Positions 1-7,771 of a stretch of DNA of 64,000 nucleotides are shown here, one piece after another. The first letter of the stretch is position 1, and each line of letters starts with the position of its first letter. The notes beneath the pieces are model-generated. The model had not been told where the DNA came from, searched no databases, and was given only the letters and a program-made list of their open reading frames with translations. The translations under genes and the position numbers were made by a program. The stretch is from an uncultured Alistipes sp. (lineage in GTDB: Bacteria; Bacteroidota; Bacteroidia; Bacteroidales; Rikenellaceae), in assembly GCF_949296715.1 (NCBI RefSeq), contig NZ_CASFQD010000015.1:1-64000 (forward strand), read 5' to 3'.

Positions 1-1636
1 CCTTGAGCTGCTTCTCCGTGGTGAAGATGTGCGAGTCGGCGGCGATGATCTTGTCGATACGCTCCTTCTCGGCCTTGTCCTTCGCCTCGGTGGCCTTCGC
101 TTCGTCACGCATGCGCTGGATCTCCTGCTCGGTCAGACCCGACGATGCCTCGATGCGGATCTTCTGCTCCTTGCCCGTACCCTTGTCCTTGGCCGAGACG
201 TTCAGGATACCGTTGGCGTCGATATCGAACGTCACCTCGATCTGCGGCACGCCACGCGGTGCGGCCGGAATGCCGTCGAGGTGGAAGCGGCCGATCGACT
301 TGTTGTCGCGGGCCAGCGGACGCTCGCCCTGGCAGACGTTGATCTCCACCGAAGGCTGGTTGTCGGCCGCCGTCGAGAAGACCTCCGACTTGCGCGTCGG
401 GATTGTCGTGTTGGCGTCGATGAGCTTCGTCATCACACCGCCCAGCGTCTCGATACCGAGCGACAGCGGCGTCACGTCGAGCAGCAGCACGTCCTTCACC
501 TCGCCCGTCAGCACACCGCCCTGGATGGCGGCGCCGATGGCTACGACCTCGTCGGGGTTGACCGACTTGTTCGGGGTCTTGCCGAAGAACTCCTCGACAA
601 TCTTCTGGATGGCCGGGATACGCGTCGAACCGCCCACGAGAATCACCTCGTTGATCTGCGAAGCGTCCAGACCGGCGTCACGCAGCGCCAGCTTGCAGGG
701 CTCGATGGTCTTGCGGATCAGATGGTCGCACAGCTGCTCGAACTTGGCACGCGTGAGCGTCATGACGAGGTGCTGCGGAATGCCGTTCACCGGCATGATG
801 TACGGCAGGTTGATCTCCGTGGTCGTCGAGGACGACAGCTCGATCTTGGCCTTCTCGGCAGCCTCCTTCAGACGCTGCAGCGCCATCGGGTCCTGACGCA
901 GGTCGATGCCGTGCTCGGCCTTGAACGACTCGGCCATGTAGTCAATCAGCACGTGGTCGAAGTCGTCACCGCCCAGGTGCGTATCGCCGTTGGTCGACTT
1001 CACCTCGAAGACGCCGTCGCCCAGCTCCAGAATCGAGATATCGAACGTACCGCCACCGAGGTCGTAGACGGCAATCTTCATGTCGCTCGACTTCTTGTCC
1101 AGACCGTAGGCCAGTGCGGCGGCCGTAGGCTCGTTGATGATACGGCGTACCTTCAGACCGGCGATCTCGCCCGCCTCCTTCGTAGCCTGACGCTGCGAGT
1201 CGGAGAAGTAGGCCGGGACCGTGATGACGGCCTCCGAAACCTCCTGACCCAGGTAATCCTCGGCCGTCTTCTTCATCTTCTGGAGAATGATGGCCGAAAT
1301 CTCCTGCGGCGTGTACTGGCGTCCGTCGATGTCCACACGCGGGGTGTTGTTGTCGCCCTTGACGATCTGATAGGGAGCGCGGGCGATGTCGGCGGTCACC
1401 TGATCGTAACGCTCACCCATGAAACGCTTGATCGAAAAGACCGTGCGCTTGGGGTTCGTGATGGCCTGACGCTTGGCCGGATCGCCGACCTTGCGCTCGC
1501 CGTCACCCGTGAATGCCACGACCGAAGGGGTCGTGCGGTGTCCCTCGGAGTTGGGGATCACGACGGGCTCGTTGCCCTCCATCACTGCCACGCAGGAGTT
1601 CGTAGTTCCTAAATCGATACCGATAATCTTTGCCAT
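1..1636 (-). CDS. dnaK: Molecular chaperone DnaK (Hsp70), 3' end outside window
   Basis: Reading the minus strand from ATG at 1636 gives MAKIIGIDLGTTNSC, the phosphate-1 signature of Hsp70. It is followed by the other ATPase-domain blocks (AVYDLGGGTFDIS, VILVGGSTRIP) and the interdomain linker with DVLLLDVTPLSLG near residue 385, where the substrate-binding domain begins. About 545 residues are present and the C-terminal lid lies beyond position 1. DnaK is the cytosolic ATP-driven chaperone that works with DnaJ and GrpE. No CIRCE element or clear TAnnTTTG box is visible in the 516 bp upstream, so how it is heat-regulated here is not apparent. Identification is certain; only the 3' end is missing. 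Confidence 0.98.
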   Translation of the reverse strand, partial: MAKIIGIDLGTTNSCVAVMEGNEPVVIPNSEGHRTTPSVVAFTGDGERKVGDPAKRQAITNPKRTVFSIKRFMGERYDQVTADIARAPYQIVKGDNNTPRVDIDGRQYTPQEISAIILQKMKKTAEDYLGQEVSEAVITVPAYFSDSQRQATKEAGEIAGLKVRRIINEPTAAALAYGLDKKSSDMKIAVYDLGGGTFDISILELGDGVFEVKSTNGDTHLGGDDFDHVLIDYMAESFKAEHGIDLRQDPMALQRLKEAAEKAKIELSSSTTTEINLPYIMPVNGIPQHLVMTLTRAKFEQLCDHLIRKTIEPCKLALRDAGLDASQINEVILVGGSTRIPAIQKIVEEFFGKTPNKSVNPDEVVAIGAAIQGGVLTGEVKDVLLLDVTPLSLGIETLGGVMTKLIDANTTIPTRKSEVFSTAADNQPSVEINVCQGERPLARDNKSIGRFHLDGIPAAPRGVPQIEVTFDIDANGILNVSAKDKGTGKEQKIRIEASSGLTEQEIQRMRDEAKATEAKDKAEKERIDKIIAADSHIFTTEKQLK

Positions 1637-2091
1637 AATGCTATTTGTATTTAATTGTTTGTTTTTCGTTTTTCCCGCCGGCTCCTCGACCGGCGACGCC
1701 TATACGCAAACAAAGGTCGTACCAATCGGCAAATTCTGCCAAATTGTCAGCAGAATGGCAGGATCGGCGCTCCGAACGGCATTTTGACGGTCCGACATGC
1801 GGCATTTTGGCAGAACGGCACCGCAATGCCCACTGCCGCCCCCCCTGCCGCAACCTCCGTTCGGGCCTGTGCCCCTTTGCCACGCCCGTATGCCGCACCT
1901 GCCGGCACACCTCATGTCTCACACGTACCGTGCCGTATGTCGCACCCATGCCGTACCCGTGGCATAGCCGTGGCGTACCCGTGGCGCTCCTGCCGCCGCT
2001 GCCCCAGGGCCGCACCCGATGCCCCGCCACATACTCCCACACGCCTCTCCGCCAAAGCCCGAAAAAGGCTGAAAAGGTATGAAAAAGTCCG
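1637..2091. other. Intergenic region upstream of dnaK, no gene recognised
   Basis: About 450 bases with open frames on both strands, but none has a recognisable domain and they overlap one another. The stretch 1900-2010 contains degenerate direct repeats around CCGTACCCGTGGC. The A/T-rich part at 1637-1670 is presumably the dnaK ribosome-loading leader. A dnaK promoter must lie here, but I could not place a convincing one. Confidence 0.5.
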
Positions 2092-2120
2092 CAAAAAAAG
2101 AGCCTGCGTCACCGCAGGCT
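2092..2120 (-). terminator. Rho-independent terminator of the 81-aa gene
   Basis: On the minus strand an 8-bp perfect stem (AGCCTGCG/CGCAGGCT, 4-nt loop, 2101-2120) is followed by a run of U (A-tract 2092-2100). It lies about 30 bp after the stop codon of the gene at 2153-2398. Confidence 0.85.
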
Positions 2121-2152
2121 CCGTTCCGGTCGGGACCGGACTACCATATATA

Positions 2153-2398
2153 TTACTTGTTCTGTTCGCCGAGGATGCGCATTGCAACGTCGAGAATCGT
2201 CGTATCGTCCAACGTGACCACGCCGCCGTCCGGTCCGGGTTCGAAATGAACGCCCACACACTCCTTCGCCTCATGCTTGCCCCCGAAATAGTTGCGGACA
2301 GCCTCGACGTCAATTCCCAATTCATCTGCAATGCGCTGCGAACTGCCGCTCGGCAGTCTGTCCTTGATACGGCGCAACTCGTTAAATGTGATAATCAT
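2153..2398 (-). CDS. Small putative DNA-binding protein, 81 aa
   Basis: This 81-residue protein has an N-terminal helix-turn-helix-like stretch (SQRIADELGIDVEAVRNYF, residues about 20-38) and an acidic C-terminal half (GPDGGVVTLDDTTIL). The HTH pattern resembles short MarR- or Cro-like recognition helices, so DNA binding is an inference from pattern only. It has its own promoter (TTTG-N19-TAATTTAG at 2433-2463) and its own terminator, so it is a monocistronic unit. ATG at 2398 is the only sensible start. The function is unknown to me. Confidence 0.75.
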   Translation of the reverse strand: MIITFNELRRIKDRLPSGSSQRIADELGIDVEAVRNYFGGKHEAKECVGVHFEPGPDGGVVTLDDTTILDVAMRILGEQNK

Positions 2399-2432
2399 AT
2401 CCGTTGAGTTTTTGGTTGAAATTTCTGCATCA

Positions 2433-2463
2433 CTAAATTAATACTTTTTTGCGGAACTGCAAA
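2433..2463 (-). promoter_or_regulatory. Bacteroidetes sigma-ABfr promoter for the 81-aa gene
   Basis: On the minus strand TTTG (2460-2463) is followed after 19 bp by TAATTTAG (2433-2440). This is close to the Bacteroidetes consensus TTTG-N19/20-TAnnTTTG, with the last two bases of the -7 box differing. It lies 35 bp before the ATG. Confidence 0.6.
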
Positions 2464-2504
2464 ATTTCTGCCTGAAAAAGTGTCATAAAAACGTAACAGA
2501 CCCG

Positions 2505-2546
2505 AAAAAAGACGGACCGCCCTCTTTTTCAGAGAAATGCGGTCCG
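2505..2546 (-). terminator. Terminator of the FKBP-like lipoprotein pair
   Basis: On the minus strand the stem CGGACCGC/GCGGTCCG (2513-2520 with 2539-2546) encloses a loop with its own small stem (CTCT...AGAG). It is followed by a U-tract (A-run at 2505-2510). It lies just after the stop codon at 2570. Confidence 0.8.
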
Positions 2547-2569
2547 CAAATCCGTCCGGTGCACCTCCG

Positions 2570-4090
2570 TCAGTCGTTCGGCTCGATGTAGAACTCGTAG
2601 AGCACCGGCGTATAGGGCGGCACTTCGGTCGTGATCGTCGTGGTCGTCGTCGTGGTCGACGAACCCGTATCGCCGTAGTAATAGTTGTTGTAGTAGTAGC
2701 TGTTGTAGTAGTTGTAGTAGTAGTTGTTGTAATAGCTGTTGTAATAGCTGTTGCCGTAATAGCTGTTGTAGTAGTTGTAGTAGTTCAGGTAGTCGTAGTA
2801 ATAGCTTGACGACGAAGAGGATGACGACGATGTCGACGTGCCGCTCACGCCCGTCGCGCCGTAGGCGTAGGTCGACGTCGTGATGACGGCGGCCCACTGG
2901 CCGTAGCGCAGGTTCGGAATCGAATAGTACCAGGCTCCGGTCTTTTCGTTGTCGTTCGGCGAATAGTCTTCGGCCGACCCCTTGCTGGCGACATCGCCGT
3001 AGATGATCTCCTTCACCTCGTCGATGTTCGTGTTGACGACGAAGCCGTCGAGCAGCCGCTCGACATACCAGACTTTCGCCGTGCCGTCGAGCTTCACCGA
3101 GTCGGTCAGCGACTCGACCCCGCCGTAAGGCTCCTCCTCATCGGGATGGAACCGCTCGACGAGTGCCTGGCGGATCTTCTCCTGCGTGGCCTCGAAGGCG
3201 TTGTAGGGCTCGTAGGGCGCGCTGTACGGCGCCGGATAGGTAATGTGATCCGTAGCGGGATTGTAGCGCAGATTGACATAGACCTGCGGAATGGTGTCGT
3301 TGACGCTCACCCACCGCTCGGCGATATGGTAGGGATGGTTCTCGTCTTCGGGGTCTTCGGGCATCGGAACCGACTCGGCATCCTCCTCGTCGTTGCTGTA
3401 GATGCGCAGCCCGCCGTTCGCGGCCAGCTTGCAGAAGTCGTCGACCTGCGTACCCTCGGTCTCCAGCGGGTTTTTGACCGTGCCGCAAATCTCCATCGTG
3501 ATGATGAAGGGCTTGCCCGAGCTCAACGTATAGTCGGACTGACCTTCGTAACCGCCCGTGCCCGAGACGCTGCCCACGACACGCGACGGCAGGTAGAGCG
3601 TGACCTTCGACCCGGGGCGGAGCTGCAATTCCGTATCGAGGCCGCGCGCGGCGGCATACGCCGGATCGAGCGTGAGCGTGTTGCGCATGGCCAGATGCGT
3701 ACCCTCGAGCATGCTCGTGTTGTACTCGCCGCAATAGCGGTAATAGGGCACGTAGTGGGTGTATTTGGTGAACGACCCGGCCAGCTTGGCATCCGTCGCA
3801 CGGCGCGTGAGGATGATGTTGCCCGCCAGGTCGCGGCCCGAGAAGTCGAACTTCACCCAGCAGATCGTATCGTTGATCGGCTTGGCGTCCATATCTCCGG
3901 CCTCGAGCACGTCGACGTAGTATCCGCCCTCCTCCTGAAGGTTGTTCACCAGTTCGGGATGGTACTTCTCCATCCAGGCCCCGAGGGCCATCGTCTCGAA
4001 CTTGTCATACGATTCGGTCGCCTCCCTGGCGCAGGATGCCAGCAGCACGACGAGCGCCGAAAGGCTCATGATACGTGTGATGAACTTCAT
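2570..4090 (-). CDS. Lipoprotein with two FKBP-like domains and a Tyr/Asn-rich tail
   Basis: A 506-residue exported lipoprotein. Its signal sequence ends in the lipobox LLASC (Cys20). Residues about 30-200 carry FKBP-fold features (DLAGNIILTRR, then LRPGSKVTLYLPSRVVG). A second FKBP-like block at about 370-415 reads WYYSIPNLRYGQWA followed by TSTYAYG, the typical 'L..m..G....iP...aYG' pattern. The last 90 residues are low complexity: a serine run (about 422-431), then about 50 residues of mostly Tyr and Asn, then a Thr run. PPIase activity is uncertain because active-site aromatics cannot be assigned by eye. It lies 37 bp downstream of a second FKBP-like lipoprotein gene and shares its terminator, so the two form an operon. 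Confidence 0.8.
   Translation of the reverse strand: MKFITRIMSLSALVVLLASCAREATESYDKFETMALGAWMEKYHPELVNNLQEEGGYYVDVLEAGDMDAKPINDTICWVKFDFSGRDLAGNIILTRRATDAKLAGSFTKYTHYVPYYRYCGEYNTSMLEGTHLAMRNTLTLDPAYAAARGLDTELQLRPGSKVTLYLPSRVVGSVSGTGGYEGQSDYTLSSGKPFIITMEICGTVKNPLETEGTQVDDFCKLAANGGLRIYSNDEEDAESVPMPEDPEDENHPYHIAERWVSVNDTIPQVYVNLRYNPATDHITYPAPYSAPYEPYNAFEATQEKIRQALVERFHPDEEEPYGGVESLTDSVKLDGTAKVWYVERLLDGFVVNTNIDEVKEIIYGDVASKGSAEDYSPNDNEKTGAWYYSIPNLRYGQWAAVITTSTYAYGATGVSGTSTSSSSSSSSSYYYDYLNYYNYYNSYYGNSYYNSYYNNYYYNYYNSYYYNNYYYGDTGSSTTTTTTTITTEVPPYTPVLYEFYIEPND
2676..2822. repeat. Low-complexity GTAGTA/GTTGTT triplet tract (coding)
   Basis: The plus strand here is an irregular array of GTA and GTT triplets with occasional GCT and CCG. 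On the minus strand it encodes the Tyr/Asn/Ser-rich tail of the lipoprotein at 2570-4090. Triplet periodicity is kept throughout, which argues that it is translated. Confidence 0.85.
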
Positions 4091-4127
4091 ATCTTGGTTG
4101 TGTTCTCTTTAATTTTTGGTCCGCGGG

Positions 4128-4730
4128 TCACTCCACGCTCTCCACCGTAAAGGTGAAGCAGACGGGGCTCTCCTTCGGGATGAAACTGAAATAGGCGTCG
4201 CCGTAGGCCATGTTGTAGGTCATGTAGGCCTCCACACGGTCCCCCTCGCGACATCCGACCAACGCATAACGGAGGCCTTTTAGTATGTTGTCGCGCCGCA
4301 GATCGATCGCCAGCGGCGCGAAAGACCACTCCTGCACGTTGAGCCCCGCCGCCACGTAGGCCGACTGCAGCTCGGGATCGTTCGTGAACTCGGGGAGCCG
4401 CGTATCGGGAATCGTCGAATAGGTGAAGACGTACATGCGGAAGGTGATCGTCACGACCGACGAGCCCCTGACCTCGGGGCGGTTCACCCGCTCCGGATCG
4501 TAGACGTCGCGGATATAGCGGTAGACCGTATTCCCGTGCGTCGAGTAGTAGGGGTCCTCGGTTCCGGCCTCCACCTCGTTTTCGGGGACGAGCTGCGGCT
4601 GGTGCGAACCCTCCAGGAAGCTGACGATCTTGTCACGCTGCGTGGGCAGCACATCCTCCTCCTGGGAGCAGGCGCTGCACAGCGGTGCGACAAACGCACA
4701 GAGCAGGATGATGTTCCAGATTCCTTTCAT
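4128..4730 (-). CDS. FKBP-like outer-membrane lipoprotein, 200 aa
   Basis: The start chosen is ATG at 4730 (MKGIWN), which gives a compact signal peptide ending in lipobox LCSAC. Upstream in-frame starts only add a TTG-initiated leader. The C-terminal half has the FKBP pattern LKGLRYALVGCREGDRVEAY followed by YNMAYGDAYF and a final strand pair FTFTVESV. I infer a peptidyl-prolyl isomerase-like fold anchored to the cell envelope. A TAAATTTG box lies at 4746-4753, which would give a very short leader. It is the first gene of a two-gene operon with the larger FKBP-like lipoprotein downstream. Confidence 0.8.
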   Translation of the reverse strand: MKGIWNIILLCAFVAPLCSACSQEEDVLPTQRDKIVSFLEGSHQPQLVPENEVEAGTEDPYYSTHGNTVYRYIRDVYDPERVNRPEVRGSSVVTITFRMYVFTYSTIPDTRLPEFTNDPELQSAYVAAGLNVQEWSFAPLAIDLRRDNILKGLRYALVGCREGDRVEAYMTYNMAYGDAYFSFIPKESPVCFTFTVESVE

Positions 4731-4745
4731 CGGCATGCAATCGTG

Positions 4746-4753
4746 CAAATTTA
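4746..4753 (-). promoter_or_regulatory. -7 promoter element of the FKBP-like operon
   Basis: TAAATTTG on the minus strand fits the TAnnTTTG consensus exactly. It lies 15 bp before the ATG at 4730. No TTTG is seen 19-20 bp upstream. Confidence 0.5.
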
Positions 4754-4827
4754 CAAAAACAAATCCGATATCACAGCATCAAACGCAAAAAAACGGCTTT
4801 AATTGTCCGAAACGCCCGCCGCAGGGC

Positions 4828-4856
4828 AAAAAAAAGAGGACAGCCTCGCTATCCTC
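4828..4856 (-). terminator. Terminator overlapping the end of the 49-aa gene
   Basis: On the minus strand GAGGA-T-AGC-GAG-GCT-G-TCCTC forms a hairpin (4836-4856) followed by eight U (4828-4835). The hairpin's 5' arm contains the stop codon of the small gene at 4849-4998. Confidence 0.85.
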
Positions 4857-4998
4857 TGGAACGCAGATGGTCCTTGTGGGGGTCCTTGAGCCGCTGCAGC
4901 CGCTTCTGTTTCACCAGATGCAGGCCGATTGTCAGGGCAACGGCCCCGACAAAAAAGCTGAGCAGGATGATGATGAATCCAAATGGTACGTCTCCCAT
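4849..4998 (-). CDS. 49-residue single-pass membrane peptide
   Basis: A short frame starting at ATG 4998 encodes MGDVPFGF, then a hydrophobic helix (residues 6-28, IIILLSFFVGAVALTIGL), then a strongly basic tail (HLVKQKRLQRLK, HKDHLRSR). The layout suggests an inner-membrane peptide with N-out/C-in topology by the positive-inside rule. Its TAG stop lies inside the 5' arm of a strong terminator hairpin, and an AATATTTG box (5043-5050) lies about 45 bp upstream, so it looks like a self-contained transcription unit. I do not recognise a family. The bacterial-type layout with flanking signals supports it as real. Confidence 0.65.
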   Translation of the reverse strand: MGDVPFGFIIILLSFFVGAVALTIGLHLVKQKRLQRLKDPHKDHLRSRG

Positions 4999-5097
4999 AA
5001 TCGTATTGCGGCGTCTGAATCAGTCAGGCCGCGAAGATAAGGCAAATATTCGACCAAACCAAACGCTGCCGGACGGTTTTCGCGGAATAAGGTCCTT

Positions 5098-5688
5098 TCA
5101 CAACCTTTTCAAGGCCATTCGGACCATCTCCTCGACCGAGGCGCCGGGAGCCTCGCGCGCCACCGCCCGCAGCACCTTCTCGGCCGCCGTGCGGGCGAAG
5201 CCCAGCATCACCAGCGCCGCGAGGGCCTCGTCGAAGGCCGCATCGGAGGCGGTGGCCGGCATGCCCGTGATGTCGGTCTGCACGGCCAGCGTCGTGAGCT
5301 TGCCGCTCAACTCGACGATGATCTTCTGCGCGGTCTTCAGTCCCAGGCCCTTGACGTTCTTCAGCAGCACGGCATTGCCCGTGGAGATGATGCCCTGCAG
5401 TTCGTGCGGCGAGTAGGTCGAGAGGATCATGCGCGCCGTATTGCCGCCCACGCCCGAGACGCTCAACAGCAGGCGGAAGAGCTCGCGCTCGATCTTCGTG
5501 GCGAAGCCGTAGAGCAGCTGCGCATCCTCGCGCACGATATAATGTACGTAGAGTTTCGCCTCGGCGGCGTGCTCGACGGCCGAGAAGGTCTCGAGCGAAA
5601 TGTTGAGATAATACCCCACCCCGCCGGCGTCGATGACGGCATAGGTCGGAGCCACTTCGGCAACACGGCCGGAAATATATTCGTACAT
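5098..5688 (-). CDS. ruvA: Holliday junction branch migration subunit RuvA
   Basis: 196 residues starting MYEYISGRV at ATG 5688; a TTG three codons upstream is less likely, because RuvA proteins begin at this MxEYI position. Visible features are the OB-fold domain I with YVHYIVREDAQLLYGF, the tandem helix-hairpin-helix domain II (LLSVSGVGGNTARMIL and LKNVKGLGLKTAQKIIVEL), and a C-terminal domain III (residues 150-196) that contacts RuvB. RuvA binds four-way junctions as a tetramer and loads the RuvB motor. The gene stands alone here, with no ruvB or ruvC nearby. Confidence 0.97.
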   Translation of the reverse strand: MYEYISGRVAEVAPTYAVIDAGGVGYYLNISLETFSAVEHAAEAKLYVHYIVREDAQLLYGFATKIERELFRLLLSVSGVGGNTARMILSTYSPHELQGIISTGNAVLLKNVKGLGLKTAQKIIVELSGKLTTLAVQTDITGMPATASDAAFDEALAALVMLGFARTAAEKVLRAVAREAPGASVEEMVRMALKRL

Positions 5689-5828
5689 CTCTGTCAATCA
5701 GTTAGAAACAAACATTTCGGAAACGCTGCCGCCCCGTCCCTGCGGGAAGTCCGCAGGCCGCGGTGCGGAGCCGCTCCGCACAGTCCGATAATTTTATATC
5801 GAACCAAGCAAAAATAAAGATTTTTTTT

Positions 5829-5836
5829 TACCTTTG
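5829..5836 (+). promoter_or_regulatory. -7 promoter element of the Skp-like gene
   Basis: TACCTTTG, an exact TAnnTTTG match, lies 43 bp before the ATG at 5880. Confidence 0.6.
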
Positions 5837-5879
5837 TGCCTCAAAGGCAGAATATTTAACCAAACAACGCATATCCGAC

Positions 5880-6476
5880 ATGAAAAAGACGCTTTTTATG
5901 GCACTGGCCGCAGCCGTGGCGCTGACGGCCTGCGATTCGAAGCCGGCCGAGCAGCCCGTAGAGGTCATCGCCGAGGAGAAGGCGCAGGAAGCCATCACGA
6001 ATGACATCGCCTACATCCAGGTCGAGGCCGTGCTGGCACAGAGCGACCTCTACCTGAACGAGGGTGCCGCCCTGCAGGAGAAGACGCAGAAGGCACAGAA
6101 GAGCTGGGCACAGAAGGAGAAGAACCTCCAGGCCGAGGCAGCCGCCCTGCAGGAAAAGTACCAGAAGGGCCTCATCACGACGATCGACGCACAGAACCAG
6201 CAGCAGAGCATCGAAAAGCGCGTCGCCGCCTACCAGAGCTCGGCACAGAAGGAGGCCCAGGCGCTCGACGAGGAGAACTTCGTCTTCACGAACCGTGCGC
6301 AGGACCTGCTGCACCGCGCCGTGCAGGCCATCAACGGCGAGACCGAAAAGAAGTACAAGCTCATCATCAACGCTTCGGCGCTGATCGACGCCGACACGAC
6401 GCTCGACATCACGCCGATCGTCCTGCAGAAGGTCAACGAGCTCTACGCCGCCGACAAGAAGGCCAACAAGAAATAA
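5880..6476 (+). CDS. OmpH/Skp-like periplasmic lipoprotein
   Basis: 198 residues. The signal peptide ends in lipobox LTAC (Cys18). The mature part starts with a short beta segment (DIAYIQVEAVLAQSDLYL), continues into a long Lys/Gln/Ala-rich coiled coil (residues about 65-130), and ends with a beta/helical cap (KYKLIINASALIDA, DITPIVLQKVNELY). This order is the OmpH/Skp fold, a trimeric chaperone with tentacle-like coiled coils that holds unfolded outer-membrane proteins. Being lipid-anchored is a variation seen in Bacteroidetes. Start at ATG 5880, 43 bp after a TACCTTTG box. It is followed by a repeat-rich 3' region and a terminator. Confidence 0.88.
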   Translation: MKKTLFMALAAAVALTACDSKPAEQPVEVIAEEKAQEAITNDIAYIQVEAVLAQSDLYLNEGAALQEKTQKAQKSWAQKEKNLQAEAAALQEKYQKGLITTIDAQNQQQSIEKRVAAYQSSAQKEAQALDEENFVFTNRAQDLLHRAVQAINGETEKKYKLIINASALIDADTTLDITPIVLQKVNELYAADKKANKK

Positions 6477-6544
6477 CCTTCCGGAGGGGGGGGCGAACTG
6501 CTGCGGGCCGATACCGCAGTCCGGGAGCCGCGAACGAAGAGCCC

Positions 6545-6645
6545 GGCACGAGAAAACGAACCCAGGCACGGAAACGGACCCAAGCACGGAAACAGCCCGG
6601 CGCAGAAACAGCCGGCACGAAAACACGCCGAAGCAGAAACGGCCC
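6545..6645. repeat. Degenerate ~16-18 bp tandem repeats after the Skp-like gene
   Basis: About six imperfect units built around GCACGGAAACRGCCC (variants GCACGAAAACACGCC, GCGCAGAAACAGCCG) lie between the stop codon at 6476 and the terminator at 6711. Confidence 0.6.
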
Positions 6646-6710
6646 GACAACAGCCCGATACCGGCCCGGGGGCCGCGACAATCCGCCTCCCGAAAAACGA
6701 CTGCAAGAAA

Positions 6711-6749
6711 ATACCGGTTCCGCAATCCCGCGGAATCGGTATTTTTTTA
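6711..6749 (+). terminator. Terminator between the Skp-like gene and dacA
   Basis: A 13-bp stem with one mismatch (ATACCGGTTCCGC with GCGGAATCGGTAT) is followed by seven T (6742-6748). The T-run runs directly into the dacA -7 box. Confidence 0.88.
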
Positions 6750-6757
6750 TACATTTG
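6750..6757 (+). promoter_or_regulatory. -7 promoter element of dacA
   Basis: TACATTTG fits TAnnTTTG exactly. It abuts the U-tract of the preceding terminator and lies 24 bp before the ATG at 6782. Confidence 0.6.
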
Positions 6758-6781
6758 CAACAGCAAATTTTTGGCAAGACA

Positions 6782-7582
6782 ATGGGTTTCGTACCGTTCA
6801 CATTCATCGACTTCATCGACATCATCCTCGTGGCCGCGATCATGTACTGGATCTACCGCATGACCAAGGGCACGAACGCTCCCTATATCCTCTCGGGCAT
6901 CATCGCCATCTACCTGCTCTGGGTCGTGGTGCGCACGCTCAACATGGAGCTGCTCTCGACCATCCTCGGACAACTGATCTCGGTGGGCGCCATCGCGCTG
7001 ATCATCGTCTTCCAGCCCGAGCTGCGCCGCTTCCTCCAGATGATCGGCATGCGGCAAAAGCACTTCAACTTCATCTCGCGCATCTTCTCGACGGGCGACG
7101 ACAAGGTCCAGACCAACGTCATGCCGATCGTCACGGCCTGCCGCGAAATGTCCGAGACGAAGACCGGGGCACTGATCGTCATCGGCCAGGAGAGCGACCT
7201 GCGGCTCATCGCCGAAGGGGGCATTGCCCTCGACGCCAAGATTTCCACGCCGCTGCTCGAAAACATCTTCTTCAAGAACGCCCCGCTGCACGACGGCGCC
7301 GTGCTGATTCAGGGCGACCGCATCGTGGCGGCCAAGTGTATCCTGCCCGTGACGCAGAGCGACGTGCCCAAGTCATACGGCACGCGCCACCGCGCAGCCA
7401 TCGGCATGAGCGAGATTTCGGATGCCATCATCATCGTGGTATCGGAGGAGACCGGGCACATCGCCATTGCACAGGGCGGCGAGCTGCGCCGCAACATCGA
7501 TCCCGTGCGGCTGCAGCAGACCCTGCAGCGTTATCTGACGCTCAACACCCGCAAACGTTCCAACAAGGAGGTTGCCGAATAA
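6782..7582 (+). CDS. dacA: Diadenylate cyclase CdaA/DacA (c-di-AMP synthase)
   Basis: 266 residues. Start is ATG 6782 (MGFVPF); a TTG nine codons upstream is not needed. Three N-terminal transmembrane helices (about residues 10-90, including IILVAAIMYWI and ISVGAIALIIVF) precede the DisA_N catalytic domain. That domain carries the two family signatures: the DGA motif in LHDGAVLIQGD (near residue 171) and RHR in YGTRHRAAIG (near 200). The enzyme condenses two ATP to c-di-AMP at the inner membrane, a second messenger for potassium and cell-wall homeostasis. The usual partner CdaR is not adjacent. Confidence 0.96.
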   Translation: MGFVPFTFIDFIDIILVAAIMYWIYRMTKGTNAPYILSGIIAIYLLWVVVRTLNMELLSTILGQLISVGAIALIIVFQPELRRFLQMIGMRQKHFNFISRIFSTGDDKVQTNVMPIVTACREMSETKTGALIVIGQESDLRLIAEGGIALDAKISTPLLENIFFKNAPLHDGAVLIQGDRIVAAKCILPVTQSDVPKSYGTRHRAAIGMSEISDAIIIVVSEETGHIAIAQGGELRRNIDPVRLQQTLQRYLTLNTRKRSNKEVAE

Positions 7583-7639
7583 TTCACCGGCCGAGGGGGC
7601 GGGCGGTTCGCGGCCCGGGGCCTCGGACGGTTCAGGTTC

Positions 7640-7751
7640 GCACAAAACACGGCCGAGAGCGGACCGAAACACAGTCAGGAGCGGCTCGAAACACACGATC
7701 AGGGGTGGCTCGAAACGCAGTCAGGAGCAGCACAAAACACGGTCAAGGGCG
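7640..7751. repeat. Five ~22-bp degenerate tandem repeats after dacA
   Basis: Units start at 7640, 7662, 7684, 7708 and 7730 (22, 22, 24, 22, 22 bp) with consensus GCTCGAAACACAGTCAGGAG. The first and last units are nearly identical (GCACAAAACACGGYC...). The array ends inside the terminator stem at 7747. Confidence 0.75.
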
Positions 7752-7771
7752 GAAGAGTTGATCTTCCGCCC
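7747..7771 (+). terminator. Hairpin terminator of dacA
   Basis: Perfect 10-bp stem GGGCGGAAGA/TCTTCCGCCC with a 5-nt loop. Only a weak T-rich stretch follows, so termination may be partial. Confidence 0.65.

Noticed and set aside
29..1612. Long plus-strand open frame (over 500 codons) covering dnaK
   Set aside because: It is the antisense shadow of dnaK, whose motifs are unmistakable on the minus strand; its translation is Arg/Leu/Val/His-biased with no domain.
1655..2407. Overlapping frames on both strands upstream of dnaK
   Set aside because: They conflict with each other, cross a clear terminator and the small HTH-like gene, and show no recognisable features.
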